A DNA stretch of 53,564 nt from Zelonia costaricensis (GCA_030849075.1 JASAOO010003396.1:1-53564), one strand, 5' to 3'. Counted from the first letter of the stretch, positions 29,209 through 39,040 are shown. Notes: a model not told the origin generated them from the sequence alone. Program-made: numbers and translations.

Positions 29209-31380
29209 ATGGCCGTGCACCCCGCCGTGCAGTCGCTCTGCGAGTTGCCCCTCGACACCATCGGGCTCACCACCGTGGCCAACGTCGTCTCCGCCGTCAG
29301 CGATGTCGCGGTGGCCACCGAGCTGATCCAGCAGCCAGCACAGGCAAAGGCGCTGCAGGAGGTGCTGCGGCGCTGCATGGCAATCCTGAACAACGCCGGC
29401 AAGAACTACGCGCTGCGACTTGCCTGTCTGGAATGTCTGTACACGCTGTCGCAGCCTGCCATCCCGGCCTTTCGCACCGGCCCGCTGTGCCAGGCCCTCA
29501 ACACCACGAACAGCAGTGTGGACGAGATGCTGGCCAACAACGAGGCACACACCGGCGCCGCCTCGGGCGAGGGCGTCCTCGCCGCGCGTGAGATGATGGC
29601 CGTGCTGATATTCCGCTTCACGGACTACGACACGAAGGTGTCCCGGCTGCTGCTGCAGCACACGTGCGACGGCGACGTGGCCGCGATGGCGCAGCTCCTC
29701 CTGCGTGTCGTGGTGCAGCACCGCCAGACGTGCGAGTGGCCACTGCTGCAGGCGGTGCTGCAGACCTTCTACGAGCTGACGCTGCCAGCCACTTACTTCG
29801 ACGCAGCGGCGGCAACTCCAGGGGAGGAGCAGCACGGGGCGGTGAGCAGTGGTAGTAGCAGCGGCGCCAACGCCACCGCCACAGGCGCGAGCTCGCTGCA
29901 GACCTTCTCAGTGGAGAGCTTCCAAGAGAAGGTGGCGGTGCTGATCGCGGCGGTGCGCACGCACCGGGTGCTGGAGGAGCTGCTCGCCTCCCTGCGCCTC
30001 TCGTGGCACGAGTCGACGTACAACCGCAGCCCGCCGGCCCTGGCGAACGGCTACGCGGAGTCGGTCGCCCTCGGCGCCCTCGGCCGGCCAGACGTGGCGC
30101 ACACCGTCACGACGGCAACGCAGGAGCAGCGGACGGAGCTGCTGCACTGGCTCGCCGCCTTCACGCTGCTCTGCCGCGCGCTGGACAACTTGGTGGACTT
30201 CTGCCGCGACGCGCAGCTGGTCCGGGAGCTGCGGGGTCGGCTGCTGGGCGACGCGAGCTGCCACGACTGGCTTGGCACGGCGGCGGTGCCAGCGATCATT
30301 GCCGCTGTGCAAGTGTGGGGGACCGACCTTGCCGCTGCGACCGCGATGGCGGCAACCGCGCCAAGCAGCCCCTTCGGCTCCGCAACGGTGAAGCACAGCT
30401 TGCTGTCCACAGCCATCAGTCTGCTACGACTGCTTCGTTTCGCCGTGTACAAACCCACGGTGGGCTTCACGCCAGTGCTGCTCACGTCGATGGCATGTCT
30501 CGCGGCGCAGGTGCAGCGCATGGAGCCGCAGCTGCGGGGCCAGTACGCCGGCATGCAGGTGATGGTGCTGACGGCCGAGTGCCTCATCAACATGAACGCC
30601 ACCACCATCACAAGCCCGGTCAACCTCGCCAACGCCTACGAGGGGATGCTGCGCGCCATCGCGGCGGACAAGACCCGCTGCGCCCTCTCCAACTCCTACA
30701 GCAGCGGCAGCGGTGGTGATGCAGCAGGAGCGGGGGGTGGCGGCGGCAACAACAGCGGCAGCGGTGGTGCAGGGGCGCCGACCTCGTCCATGGCGCTGTC
30801 CGCCGCGGAGTGGTTCATCCTGTGCGTGCGCGAGGAGGAGTCGTCGTACTGCGAGGCGGGCAACACCAACGCCGCACTGGCACTCCTGCACGACTGCTTC
30901 GCCGCGGAGGAGGCGAAGCTGCAGAACACGGCCGACCGCGTCGCCGAGCTTGTCGCGCTGGAGACGCAGCTGGCCATGCTGCAGAACTTCTTGCTGCTCA
31001 TGACGCTGACCGAGCTGCTCGGGGCGCTGCCGGACCGCCGGCTGGAGCGGCTGACGCCGCCGTTGTCCGTGGCTTCGCCGTCGGCTTCATCGGCTGCCGC
31101 CTCACCCACGAAGGCGTCCAAGTCGGGCAAAAAGCGTGCCGCGAACCATCCCGCCGCCTTCGTGTGCGACCTCACAGGGAAGCTGATGCGGGAGCCGGTG
31201 GTGCTCAAGAGCGGGCATCGCTTCGAGTACGACGCGCTGCAGAACGTGATTAGCCAGGTGGGCCACGTCGACCCCATCACCGGTGAGGCGATCGATGACG
31301 ACGTCGAGGTCGACATCGCGTTGCAGCAGCAGATCGCCGCCTACCGCGTGAAGCGCGCGGCGGAGCGGCAGGGCAGCTGA
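29209..31380 (+). CDS. U-box domain protein, probable E3 ubiquitin ligase with helical repeats
   Basis: A 723-residue protein. The last 80 residues hold a U-box, the zinc-free RING-like fold that binds ubiquitin-conjugating enzymes: FVCDLTGKLMREPVVLKSGH at about 649-668, then RFEYDALQNVI and DPITGEAI, matching the family order of C-x-[IL]-T-x-x-[LM]-M-x-[DE]-P-V-V, G-H-x-[FY]-E and D-P-x-T. The preceding 560 residues are alpha-helical and look like armadillo/HEAT-type repeats (for example AILNNAGKNYALRLACLECLYTLSQPAIPAF), which would bind substrates. Gly/Ser/Asn-rich loops lie near 205-228 and 503-526. The ATG at 29209 (MAVHPAVQSLCEL) follows a textbook acceptor by 27 bases; the 282-residue upstream extension is repeat translation. 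The C-terminal place of the U-box resembles the Ufd2/CHIP arrangement, but I see no Ufd2 core or TPR repeats. Confidence 0.85.
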   Translation: MAVHPAVQSLCELPLDTIGLTTVANVVSAVSDVAVATELIQQPAQAKALQEVLRRCMAILNNAGKNYALRLACLECLYTLSQPAIPAFRTGPLCQALNTTNSSVDEMLANNEAHTGAASGEGVLAAREMMAVLIFRFTDYDTKVSRLLLQHTCDGDVAAMAQLLLRVVVQHRQTCEWPLLQAVLQTFYELTLPATYFDAAAATPGEEQHGAVSSGSSSGANATATGASSLQTFSVESFQEKVAVLIAAVRTHRVLEELLASLRLSWHESTYNRSPPALANGYAESVALGALGRPDVAHTVTTATQEQRTELLHWLAAFTLLCRALDNLVDFCRDAQLVRELRGRLLGDASCHDWLGTAAVPAIIAAVQVWGTDLAAATAMAATAPSSPFGSATVKHSLLSTAISLLRLLRFAVYKPTVGFTPVLLTSMACLAAQVQRMEPQLRGQYAGMQVMVLTAECLINMNATTITSPVNLANAYEGMLRAIAADKTRCALSNSYSSGSGGDAAGAGGGGGNNSGSGGAGAPTSSMALSAAEWFILCVREEESSYCEAGNTNAALALLHDCFAAEEAKLQNTADRVAELVALETQLAMLQNFLLLMTLTELLGALPDRRLERLTPPLSVASPSASSAAASPTKASKSGKKRAANHPAAFVCDLTGKLMREPVVLKSGHRFEYDALQNVISQVGHVDPITGEAIDDDVEVDIALQQQIAAYRVKRAAERQGS

Positions 31381-31429
31381 AGGGGGGGAGGAGGGATAGG
31401 GGCAAGTGTCTTTCTCTCCGCCCTTCCGC

Positions 31430-31432
<3 letters not shown>

Positions 31433-31463
<31 letters not shown>
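31433..31463 (+). repeat. (CA)n microsatellite
   Basis: A 31-base CA run beginning about 50 bases after the U-box stop, an exception to the trend of GT rather than CA runs after stop codons. Confidence 0.95.
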
Positions 31464-31465
<2 letters not shown>

Positions 31466-32801
31466 GCGCGCACACTGGCACGCTACCGTGTTTACACGTG
31501 TTGGGAGTGCGCCGCTGCTTGAGTTTTGTGTTTGTTACTGTGTCTCTGCCACGAGTTCGGTGATGGTGGCTTCTGGGAGGGGGGGGGAGGGGCGGAGGGG
31601 AGGGGTTGGGGAGCGAAAGGGTGTGTGGGCACCCCACGATGTACACTATGCAGGGGAGGGGTGGGTGGGGGGGGCCTCCGTACTTCACTCTCCCCTTTAA
31701 CGACTTCTTATTTTCTGTGCTTCCCCCACCCACCCCCACCCCCTGTCTCCTCCTCTCCAGTCCCTCCCTCCCGGTATGGCCGCGTTATGTCCCCTTCCCT
31801 TCCCTCGCCAGTGCTTTACGGGGAGGGCCGCTCGCGCATCACCATCGCCGCGCACACGCCTGTTGCCGCACCCCCCCCTCATCACACGCACTCGGGTGTG
31901 TGAGATGAGAAGCCGAAGCCGAGTAGGCGGTACGCAAAACGTGGTGCTGGTGACGGCGGCGACGGTGCTGGGCTTGCTTGCTCGCTTTCTTGGTTTCAGG
32001 TTGCCTGTCTTCTCCACTTCTCTTCTTGTCCCTCACGGCGCACGCCGCTGTACGGTTCGGTCCTTGTTCGCGAGCATGCGCACCTTACCCCCCCTCCCCT
32101 CCCCCTCTTCAGCATGTACGCCACATCCTTTCCTTCGCCCGTCCTCCCTAGTTTCGTGTGTTGATGTCTGCAGGCGTTCGTATGTCCCCCCTCCCCCAAC
32201 TTCAAGCTGCGTCTTCATCGGCTCTGACGCGCCCTCTCGCCACCCTCCCATGCCGACTCAACGCGGCAGTGCAGCAGCAGCACGCAGAGGGAGGGTGGAG
32301 GCAAGCGAGGCGACGTGCGCGGCGTGGAACGGGGAAGGGAACTCGTGGGCGATGGCGCATCAGTCATGGACAAACTGCGAAGCTGAGTCTACCGTAACTC
32401 AAAACCCACACGAAGCGAAGGGGCGACGCGGGTGAAGACGCGAAAAAGTCAGCACACACACACACATGCGCGTGAAGCTGGGCGCAGAAGCGGTGGGAGG
32501 CAAGGGGTGTTGAGGGGACCAAGTTCGCACTTGGCCGTTTCGAGTGCAGAGGATGCCCACGCGCGTCTCCGCATTCCCCACACCCCCTCTCTCCCTTGTC
32601 TCTGTCTGCGTGTTGATGTAGAGGGGCCCAGCAGCACGCTCACGACGCGCTGAAGAACGCAGAGGTACGGTGCATTCACCGCCCCTGCCGGAGAGCTACG
32701 GCGGCGCATCAGCATCGCTGTCCTTTCCCCATCCCCACTGCTCCTCGGGTGGTGGACGGAGGAGCAAGATGCCTAGTGCCTCAGTCGCGTTGCACAGCCA
32801 C

Positions 32802-32836
32802 AGCTCCTTATCCTGCCCCTGTCTCGTTTCCACTCG

Positions 32837-32881
<45 letters not shown>

Positions 32882-32894
32882 CAAAACGAAACAG
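32802..32894 (+). promoter_or_regulatory. Predicted spliced-leader acceptor with (CA)21 spacer (lectin gene)
   Basis: A pyrimidine tract (about 32802-32838), the (CA)21 run and then GAAACAG with AG at 32893-32894, with no AG in between. The leader would be 223 bases. Confidence 0.5.
32839..32880 (+). repeat. (CA)21 microsatellite
   Basis: A perfect 42-base CA run, the longest dinucleotide run I found in the window. Confidence 0.95.
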
Positions 32895-33117
32895 AAAACA
32901 CTGAACGAGGGACGGCAACAGTTGCAGAAAGCGCACATCCACACACACATCCACACACTTGCACACAGGCAGTTGCACACAAGCACTTGTGCTTGTGTAA
33001 CTCCGTTTCTTCGCCATCGTGACGCCGGTGTGACTTCATTGACGTCACCGTCAGCGAGGGGGGGACGACATCAACACCAACACGAGCTCCCACACACACA
33101 CGAGACGAAAAAGGGGG

Positions 33118-34530
33118 ATGCCGTGCTGCTCTCTGCCGAGGCTGCGTCAGCGGGGCCGGCGCACGCTGTGGACGCTGGCGGTGGCCGCGGTGGTGGTGCT
33201 GGCCATCGGTGCCGGCGGCCTGCTCGCCGCCGCCGTCGACCGCGTGGCGAAACTGACGCCGGCGCAGGAGAAGCGCGGCGTGATGTCGGCCATCGGCCAC
33301 CACTCCTTCGCGCCGCCGCTGCTGCGGCAGTACTACGGCGACGGCGAGATCCCGCACTGGACCATCTCCGGCTCCTCCATCATCACGGACCACTACGTGC
33401 GTCTGACAGGGGATCAGAAGAGTCAGGTGGGCCACCTCTGGAACACCGAGCCGCTCGACATGGAGGCCTTCGAGGTGGTCGTTGGCTTCCGCGCATTCCG
33501 ACCTATGGGCGGCATGGGCGCAGACGGCTTCGCCCTGTGGATCGCCGAGCCGCCCGGCTTCGATGGCCCCCTCTTCGGCCGCCCCACGAACTTCCACGGC
33601 TTCGGTATTCTCTTCGACTCGTACGACAACGACAACCGCCGCGACAACCCGATGGTGAGTCTCATCCACAACGACGGCAGCCGCAAGACGCGCTTCGATC
33701 CCGACACGGACTTCATGGGGCAGACGGCGGGCAGCTGCGTCTTCGACTACCGCGGCGTGGTGGCGCCGTACATGGCGACGATGCGCATGGTCTTCGACCA
33801 CGGCGACCTTCACGTGTACCTCTCCGTGAATAACGAGGCGACAGAGACGCTGTGCCTCGCCGTCTCTGCGCTGTCGATGCCGAAGCAGAGCGTGTACCTC
33901 TCCTTCTCGGCGCAGACGGGCGCCGTGTCAGAGATCCACGACATTCTGTTTGTGCACGTCTCGCCGCTCGAGACGGCCAGCTACACGCACGACATCCGCC
34001 AGACCGTCGTGCCGGAGGGGGAGGCGGGGGTGTATAACAACGACGCGATGAACAACCGCCGGACGCAGCCGCCGCCGACACAGCCGCCGCCGACACAGCC
34101 GCCGCCGACACAGCCGCCGCCGACACAGCCGCCGCCGACACAGCCGCCACAGACACAGCCGCCGCAGACACAGCCGCCGCAGACACAGCCGCCGCAGACA
34201 CAGCCGCCGCAGACACAGCCGCCACAGACACAGCCGCCGCAGACACAGCCGCCACAGACACAGCCGCCGCCGACACAGCCGCCACAGACAGTCCCGCCCG
34301 TTCCGCCGCAGCAGGCTGCGGAGACGGAGGCGGAGCGCATCGCTCGGCTGAAGCGGGAGCTCGCAGAGCTGGAGCGCCGCAACCGCCGCCCCACCCGCCC
34401 TGTTGACGACGTGTACGAGGAGGTTTACGAGGATGACGATGAGTACGAAGACGAAGAGGTCGAACAGCCGCGCCGTGTGCGGCGAGTGCGGCGTGCCCGC
34501 ACGCAGCGTCGCCCCGGCCCGGGGCAGTAA
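33118..34530 (+). CDS. L-type (ERGIC-53/VIP36-like) lectin with TQPPP repeats and no C-terminal membrane anchor
   Basis: A 470-residue protein. A basic N-terminus precedes one hydrophobic segment (about 18-40), a signal peptide or anchor. Residues about 60-280 form a leguminous-type lectin domain that binds high-mannose glycans in the early secretory pathway: GDGEIPHWTISGSS, GADGFALWIAEP, and GFGILFDSYDNDNRRDNP, where the Asp and Asn residues match the calcium and mannose site of ERGIC-53 (FDSFDND). Then come fifteen units of TQPP(P/Q) (residues 316-390), a short Glu/Arg coiled coil (EAERIARLKRELAELERRNRR), an acidic patch (YEEVYEDDDEYEDEEVE) and an Arg-rich end. ERGIC-53 and VIP36 have a C-terminal membrane segment and cytosolic sorting tail; neither is present. 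The family role is as a cargo receptor for glycoproteins between ER and Golgi. Confidence 0.9.
   Translation: MPCCSLPRLRQRGRRTLWTLAVAAVVVLAIGAGGLLAAAVDRVAKLTPAQEKRGVMSAIGHHSFAPPLLRQYYGDGEIPHWTISGSSIITDHYVRLTGDQKSQVGHLWNTEPLDMEAFEVVVGFRAFRPMGGMGADGFALWIAEPPGFDGPLFGRPTNFHGFGILFDSYDNDNRRDNPMVSLIHNDGSRKTRFDPDTDFMGQTAGSCVFDYRGVVAPYMATMRMVFDHGDLHVYLSVNNEATETLCLAVSALSMPKQSVYLSFSAQTGAVSEIHDILFVHVSPLETASYTHDIRQTVVPEGEAGVYNNDAMNNRRTQPPPTQPPPTQPPPTQPPPTQPPPTQPPQTQPPQTQPPQTQPPQTQPPQTQPPQTQPPQTQPPQTQPPPTQPPQTVPPVPPQQAAETEAERIARLKRELAELERRNRRPTRPVDDVYEEVYEDDDEYEDEEVEQPRRVRRVRRARTQRRPGPGQ
34063..34287 (+). repeat. Coding tandem repeat, 15-bp unit x 15
   Basis: Fifteen 15-base units encode TQPPP (five), TQPPQ (eight), TQPPP (one) and TQPPQ (one). 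Units differ mostly by one base (ccg/cag), so this is a young, length-variable array inside the lectin gene. Confidence 0.97.
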
Positions 34531-34775
34531 CGGCAGCCCGAAACACTGGAAGGGCTGAGGCGGACGTGACGGGGGACGGGGGCCGCGTGTACAGTGCGTG
34601 ATGGTGGTTGAGCAGCTTCTGGTGTGTTGGGCGACACTCTCGCCGCGGCGCACATGCCGCTGTGTGTGTGTGTGTGCGTGTGTATGTGCATGCGCGGGAG
34701 GGGGAGCCGTGACACCTCAATTGCTTCGCGCTTCACCCCTCCCCTGAGCGAGAAGACGAAGAACTCAAACGGGCC

Positions 34776-34795
34776 TGTGTGTGTGTGTGTGTGTG
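34776..34795 (+). repeat. (TG)10 microsatellite
   Basis: A short TG run in the presumed 3' untranslated region of the lectin gene. Confidence 0.9.
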
Positions 34796-34956
34796 GGAAG
34801 AAGAGGAGAGGTGGGCGAAGAGTGACGGGGAAGGGCTGGGCTTTGAAGCTGCTGCTGTCGGCTGGGCTGCCGATGTCGTGCGGCGAGCACGCGCGTCTCT
34901 CGCTCGAGTCACTCGCCTCGCTCACCTCTTCGTGCGCCGTCGAGTGTCGCCGGTCC

Positions 34957-34957
<1 letters not shown>

Positions 34958-34988
<31 letters not shown>
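34958..34988 (+). repeat. (GT)n microsatellite
   Basis: A perfect 31-base GT run downstream of the lectin stop. Confidence 0.95.
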
Positions 34989-34990
<2 letters not shown>

Positions 34991-35478
34991 CGGGCGGGGT
35001 GTGTGCTGCGTGCACCCCCTCCTTACACCACCTACCCCCCGCTGTAGTCGGCTGCACCCTCCCCTCTCCCCGCCTTTCGCAGGGCCTCAGTGTCAACCCT
35101 TTTCGCCTCAAGGAATGCAGCCACCGAATGGAGATGTGAACAAGCCGACAACGCTGAAAGCGTGTCGAGGGTCCGTGCGGGCACGCGTTGTGTACACAGG
35201 GGCCGCATGCGAGCGTGAGCCGCGCGCGCAGGCGGTCGCCTCCGCGCCAGGTGGCGGTGGTGCTGGAGCTGCCACTGCTACCGCAGAGCCGCGCTCCGCC
35301 ACGTGCTCCACTGCTACTTCAAAGACTGTTGCGGTGCGGAGGGGGGGGTGATGGGAGTGGACGGAGGTGGAGAAGGGGATGCGTTGTGCGTCCTTCACGT
35401 TCGTCTCGACTCCCAGTGCCGCCCCGCCGCCATGCTGCGCTCCTCTCATGACGTCTTCACGCATCCAGTCCTTTGCGT

Positions 35479-35620
35479 TTGCTCTCTCTCCCTTCCCCCA
35501 CCCTCTGCACCCGCGCGCGGTGTCACGCCCGTGGTTGTGGGGGCTCCTCTGGCGCATGCTTTGTGGCCTGCACTCCGCGTGACGGCAACACACTCACACA
35601 CACACACACACACACACAAG
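35479..35620 (+). promoter_or_regulatory. Predicted spliced-leader acceptor with CA-repeat spacer (PA2G4-like gene)
   Basis: A pyrimidine tract (about 35479-35514) is followed by more than 100 bases without AG, including the CA run, to ACACAAG (AG at 35619-35620). The leader would be 32 bases. A second AG is at 35634-35635. Confidence 0.5.
35595..35618 (+). repeat. (CA)12 microsatellite
   Basis: A perfect 24-base CA run directly before the predicted acceptor AG. Confidence 0.95.
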
Positions 35621-35652
35621 CACACATACTCGGCAGAGACTTGAACGCAGCC

Positions 35653-37401
35653 ATGGGTCGTGGGTACAGTGCCAGCCGCAGCAAGAGCGGCCGCCCAACG
35701 CTGCGCATGAAGCGCTCCCGCTCCATGTCGCTGCACGCCCTCAAGAAGAACATGGACGCACACGAGGCCGCCAAGGTGGCGGTTGCAAAGGCCAACGAAG
35801 AGGCACCGTCCACGGCAACGACGGAGGCACCCCGCAAGATGCTGAAGGTGGCACGTCAGCGCCGCGCCCCATCCGCCGCCGCCGCCGCTGCGGCCGCGAA
35901 GAGCGCCGCTGCCCCTGTTGTCGCAACAACAGCAGCCGAGGCGGAGGAGGAGGTGCAGACAAGCGCGAAGAAGACGTCCAAGTCGGTGGAGGGGCGGGGC
36001 CGCAGCGCCACCACCGCCGCGGCGGCCCGCGCGCCGTCCGCCGCATTTCGTCGTAACCTCGCCGACCTCGAGCAGCGGTTCGACGACGCGATGGAGGCGA
36101 GCGAGGACGAGGACGAGACCGTCATGAACACGACGACGATGACCAAGTATAAGGAATGCGGCCGCATCGTGGACGCCGTGCTCGACCTCCTCGCCGCCGC
36201 GTGCGTGCGTGGCGCCAACACGAAGACGCTGTGCGACACAGGCGACGAGGAGGTGACGAAGCGGCTGAAGCTGCTCTTCGCCAAGACGAAGGGCGCGGAC
36301 GGCAAGCGGCTTGCGCGCGGTCTGACGTACCCGACAAACGTGTCAGTGAACGAGACGCTGTGCAACGACAGCCCCTACCGCGCGGAGGAGGGTGCGACGC
36401 TGAAGGACGGCGACGTCGTGAAGCTGCACGTCGGCTGCCACCTTGACGGCTACCCGGTGAGCGCCGCGCGCACGGTGGTCATCACCCCCGCGGCGTCGGC
36501 GGCGCAGACGAACGCGGAGAACGAGGAGCACGCGGCGGCGGTGGCGTCGTCGTCGAGCGCGGCGGCGGCGGCCACCCGCGCCTCGTCTGCTGGTAACGCC
36601 GTGGAGGCGGCGCGCGTGGCGCTGCTGGCGATGATGCACGCCTTGCGCCCCGGCACACTCAACGCGGACGTCACGGACCTGATCGCCGCAGTGGGGCAGC
36701 ACTACGGTGTGCAGGCGGTTGAGGGCGTCCTGTCGAACCGCAGCAAGCGCTGGGTGCCGGACGGCATCGACTGCATCATCGCGCGCCGCGTCACGAGCAC
36801 CGACCCGCACCAGGACGTGGCGGACTGCGAGGTCGACGAGCACCAGGTGTGGTCGCTCGACGTGGCCTTCACCAACAACGACAACTTCCGCATCACCCTC
36901 TCCGAGAAGCCCGTCACGCTGTTCCGGCGCACCCCGGCCGACTTCGACGCCGATGCGCGGGTGAAGCAGGCTAACGAGACCCTGCAGGAGATCACGGACA
37001 CGCACTTCTGCTTCCCCTTCCACTTCAAGAGCCTCGCCAACCCGCTCAAGGCCAAGCTCGGCATCACGGTGCTGCAGAAGAAGGGGATGGTGGACAAGCT
37101 GCCACCGCTGCGCACCAAGCAGGGCTACGTCACGGCCCGCTTCAGCGCCACGGTCGCCCTCACGGCGAAGCGCCTGACGGTGCTGTGCGGCGCGCCGCCG
37201 ACCGCGCCGCTCGCGACGCTGCCGGCGATGCAGGCGACCGTGACGGAGGACACGCTGCCGGCGGAGGTGCGTGCGGTGCTGAGCCGCCCCTACGAGTTTG
37301 TCGACACCCGCGCTGCGGTGACGAGGAGGGACAGCGCGGACGCGAGCAGCCGGGCCACAAAGCGGATGCGTGTCGACCCGGCGACGGAGAACGAAGAGTG
37401 A
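35653..37401 (+). CDS. PA2G4/EBP1-like protein (M24 aminopeptidase fold, probably non-catalytic)
   Basis: A 582-residue protein. From about residue 158 it follows the proliferation-associated 2G4/EBP1 pattern: TKYKECGRIVDAVLDLLAAA, LCDTGDEEV, LARGLTYPTNVSVNETLCNDSP, and GDVVKLHVGCHLDGYPVSAA. These proteins have the methionine-aminopeptidase fold but lack activity; they bind ribosomes or structured RNA. Here the first metal-ligand position is also lost: where the metallopeptidase strand has Asp (K-I-D-L-G in EBP1), this has His (KLHVG). The remainder matches to the end (PLKAKLGITVLQKKGMVDKLPPL near 470). Compared with about 390 residues in human PA2G4, it has a basic/Ala-rich N-terminal extension of about 155 residues and an Ala/Ser insert (about 275-315). 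The ATG at 35653 follows the splice signal; translation from the in-frame ATG at 36124 would give a more standard length. Confidence 0.88.
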   Translation: MGRGYSASRSKSGRPTLRMKRSRSMSLHALKKNMDAHEAAKVAVAKANEEAPSTATTEAPRKMLKVARQRRAPSAAAAAAAAKSAAAPVVATTAAEAEEEVQTSAKKTSKSVEGRGRSATTAAAARAPSAAFRRNLADLEQRFDDAMEASEDEDETVMNTTTMTKYKECGRIVDAVLDLLAAACVRGANTKTLCDTGDEEVTKRLKLLFAKTKGADGKRLARGLTYPTNVSVNETLCNDSPYRAEEGATLKDGDVVKLHVGCHLDGYPVSAARTVVITPAASAAQTNAENEEHAAAVASSSSAAAAATRASSAGNAVEAARVALLAMMHALRPGTLNADVTDLIAAVGQHYGVQAVEGVLSNRSKRWVPDGIDCIIARRVTSTDPHQDVADCEVDEHQVWSLDVAFTNNDNFRITLSEKPVTLFRRTPADFDADARVKQANETLQEITDTHFCFPFHFKSLANPLKAKLGITVLQKKGMVDKLPPLRTKQGYVTARFSATVALTAKRLTVLCGAPPTAPLATLPAMQATVTEDTLPAEVRAVLSRPYEFVDTRAAVTRRDSADASSRATKRMRVDPATENEE

Positions 37402-38409
37402 GGCGTCGTTCGTGGGTGCGAGATGCGAGGATGATGGCAGGCAGAGCACGCGGAAGGGTTTTGTGTTTGTCTACGTCGCACGTGTCGTGCATCGCCGTGA
37501 TGGCGCACTGTGCGAGTGCCCCCCCCTCCCTCCTCCTTCTCGTGTCCCCCTCCCCCGACTCGCTCCCCTTTCGCCCACTGCGCATCAGTGCTTCAAGCGC
37601 GTTGATGTTGCTCCCGTGGTCGTGTGAGGCCGCGTTGGTGTGCGGTGCGAGGCGACGTGATGATAACGTGTAAATGGGGCGTGTCACAGAGAGTGAGTGA
37701 GAGAGCCTCCGTGTAAGTGCCTACGCGTGCACCCAAGTACAAGACGCAAACTTGAAGCCGAAACGAAAGGGAGCACACAGGTAAGAACAGGCTCGGCCAT
37801 CGGCCGTGACGGCAGCGACGCTTCACAGGTGCCACGCTCATGGGAGAAGGTGTTGGTGGTGGGTGGGTGGGCTGCAGGCGTGCATGCATACACGCATGCG
37901 GCAGTGTCACGTGCCTCTGTGGCGTGCGCGGGTTTGTGTGTGTGCGCAAGTATGGGAATGTGCGGCTGCGTCGCGACACAATGTCATGTCTCTGTCGTCG
38001 TCGTCGCGGCCTGGCATCCTGCACGCTGTTCGTCGGTGTTCTGCAGCGCATGAGGCTTGCGCACTCGATCACGACGCGGCCGACGGGATGTGAAGAGGCA
38101 AGTACACTCGTCTGCTGCTTCGTGCGCGCGGTGATGAGTGAGCGGAGTCGCGATTGCTGGCCCAGCCCATTCGTGTGCGCACACACGCGTTCGACTGCGC
38201 AGGATACCCCACCTGCCATATTGCTTTCCATCTTCCTCGTGCATCCTCCTCTGCTCTCCTCGACGCGGCGTGCACATACACACACACACACGGACGCCTC
38301 TCTGACCACCCGGCTTGCTCCACCGCACCACCGCAACTCACAATTACACCACAGTGGCGCCGACGTGAACGCACGAGACTCGCAACTGCACGCACGCTCG
38401 CAGACAAGT

Positions 38410-38590
38410 ACTGTTTCCATTGTCTTCCTTTCTCTCTCTTCTCCTTCTTCCTTCGCATATCAACCCCCACTCCACTCCACTCCGTCGCCGTCGCCGTCGT
38501 CGTCGCGTGGCTCCTCCCTCTCCTGCTTACCTCACCGCCGCTGACGCACACACGCACACACCCCGCTTCACCCCCCTCCCCCTCCTCCTG

Positions 38591-38624
<34 letters not shown>

Positions 38625-38625
38625 G
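38410..38625 (+). promoter_or_regulatory. Candidate spliced-leader acceptor with CA-repeat spacer (PSP1 gene, distal)
   Basis: More than 200 bases of C/T- and CA-rich sequence contain no AG before ACACAAG (AG at 38624-38625). Use of this site gives a leader of about 770 bases; closer alternatives are at 38867-38868 and 39286-39287. Confidence 0.45.
38592..38623 (+). repeat. (CA)16 microsatellite
   Basis: A 32-base CA run immediately before the candidate acceptor AG. Confidence 0.95.
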
Positions 38626-38821
38626 CAACCCACTCAAGCACAGACAGAAAGGACGGACGTGAGAAGGTGTGGGAGCCGCACCGCAGCCGCACCCCTCCGC
38701 ACCCCCCCCCGCAGACCCGCACGCCACCACCCGTGCCGTTCGGTCGGGACTTGTCTCGCTCGTTACGCACGCCTTCGTTTACCTCGATCCATACACACGC
38801 CCATACACACCTGCATACACG

Positions 38822-38890
38822 CACACACACACACACACACGAACACACACATACATACATACACGCAGATACACGCAGACACACGCAGAC
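38822..38890 (+). repeat. (CA)n, (ATAC)n and 10-bp tandem repeats
   Basis: A CA run (38822-38840), three to four ATAC units (about 38851-38862) and three copies of a 10-base unit ACACGCAGA(C/T) (38861-38890) lie side by side upstream of the PSP1 gene. Confidence 0.85.
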
Positions 38891-39039
38891 ACGTCTTCAC
38901 CAAAATACGCACAAGACCGCGCGTGGGCTCTGCCTACCCCAACCACCGCCCCGTCGCCGTCTTCGCGTTCGTTCCCTCACGGTGGGAATCATAGATCGCG
39001 CGTACACGCTCCTCGTGCTCCACCCGGCTTTCCCCGGGT

Positions 39040-39040
<1 letters not shown>

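Larger units (their letters stand above)
31381..33117 (+). other. Intergenic region
   Basis: About 1.7 kb. It contains a CA run just after the stop (31433-31463), G-rich sequence at about 31575-31680, C/T-rich stretches (31720-31810, 32080-32112) and the (CA)21 run before the next acceptor. Open frames are short and lack protein character. Confidence 0.7.
34531..35652 (+). other. Intergenic region
   Basis: About 1.1 kb. The presumed 3' untranslated part has GT runs at 34661-34684, 34776-34795 and 34958-34988, followed by C/T-rich sequence and a CA run before the next gene. No gene is supported. Confidence 0.75.

Noticed and set aside
31381..33117. Degenerate retroposon (SIDER-like) in the intergenic region
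   Set aside because: No poly-A tail, target-site duplication or recognisable signature could be seen by eye; a profile search would be needed.
37402..38409. snoRNA cluster in the gap after the PA2G4-like gene
   Set aside because: A TGATGA-like box near 37659 has no matching CTGA box or flanking inverted stem at the right distance.
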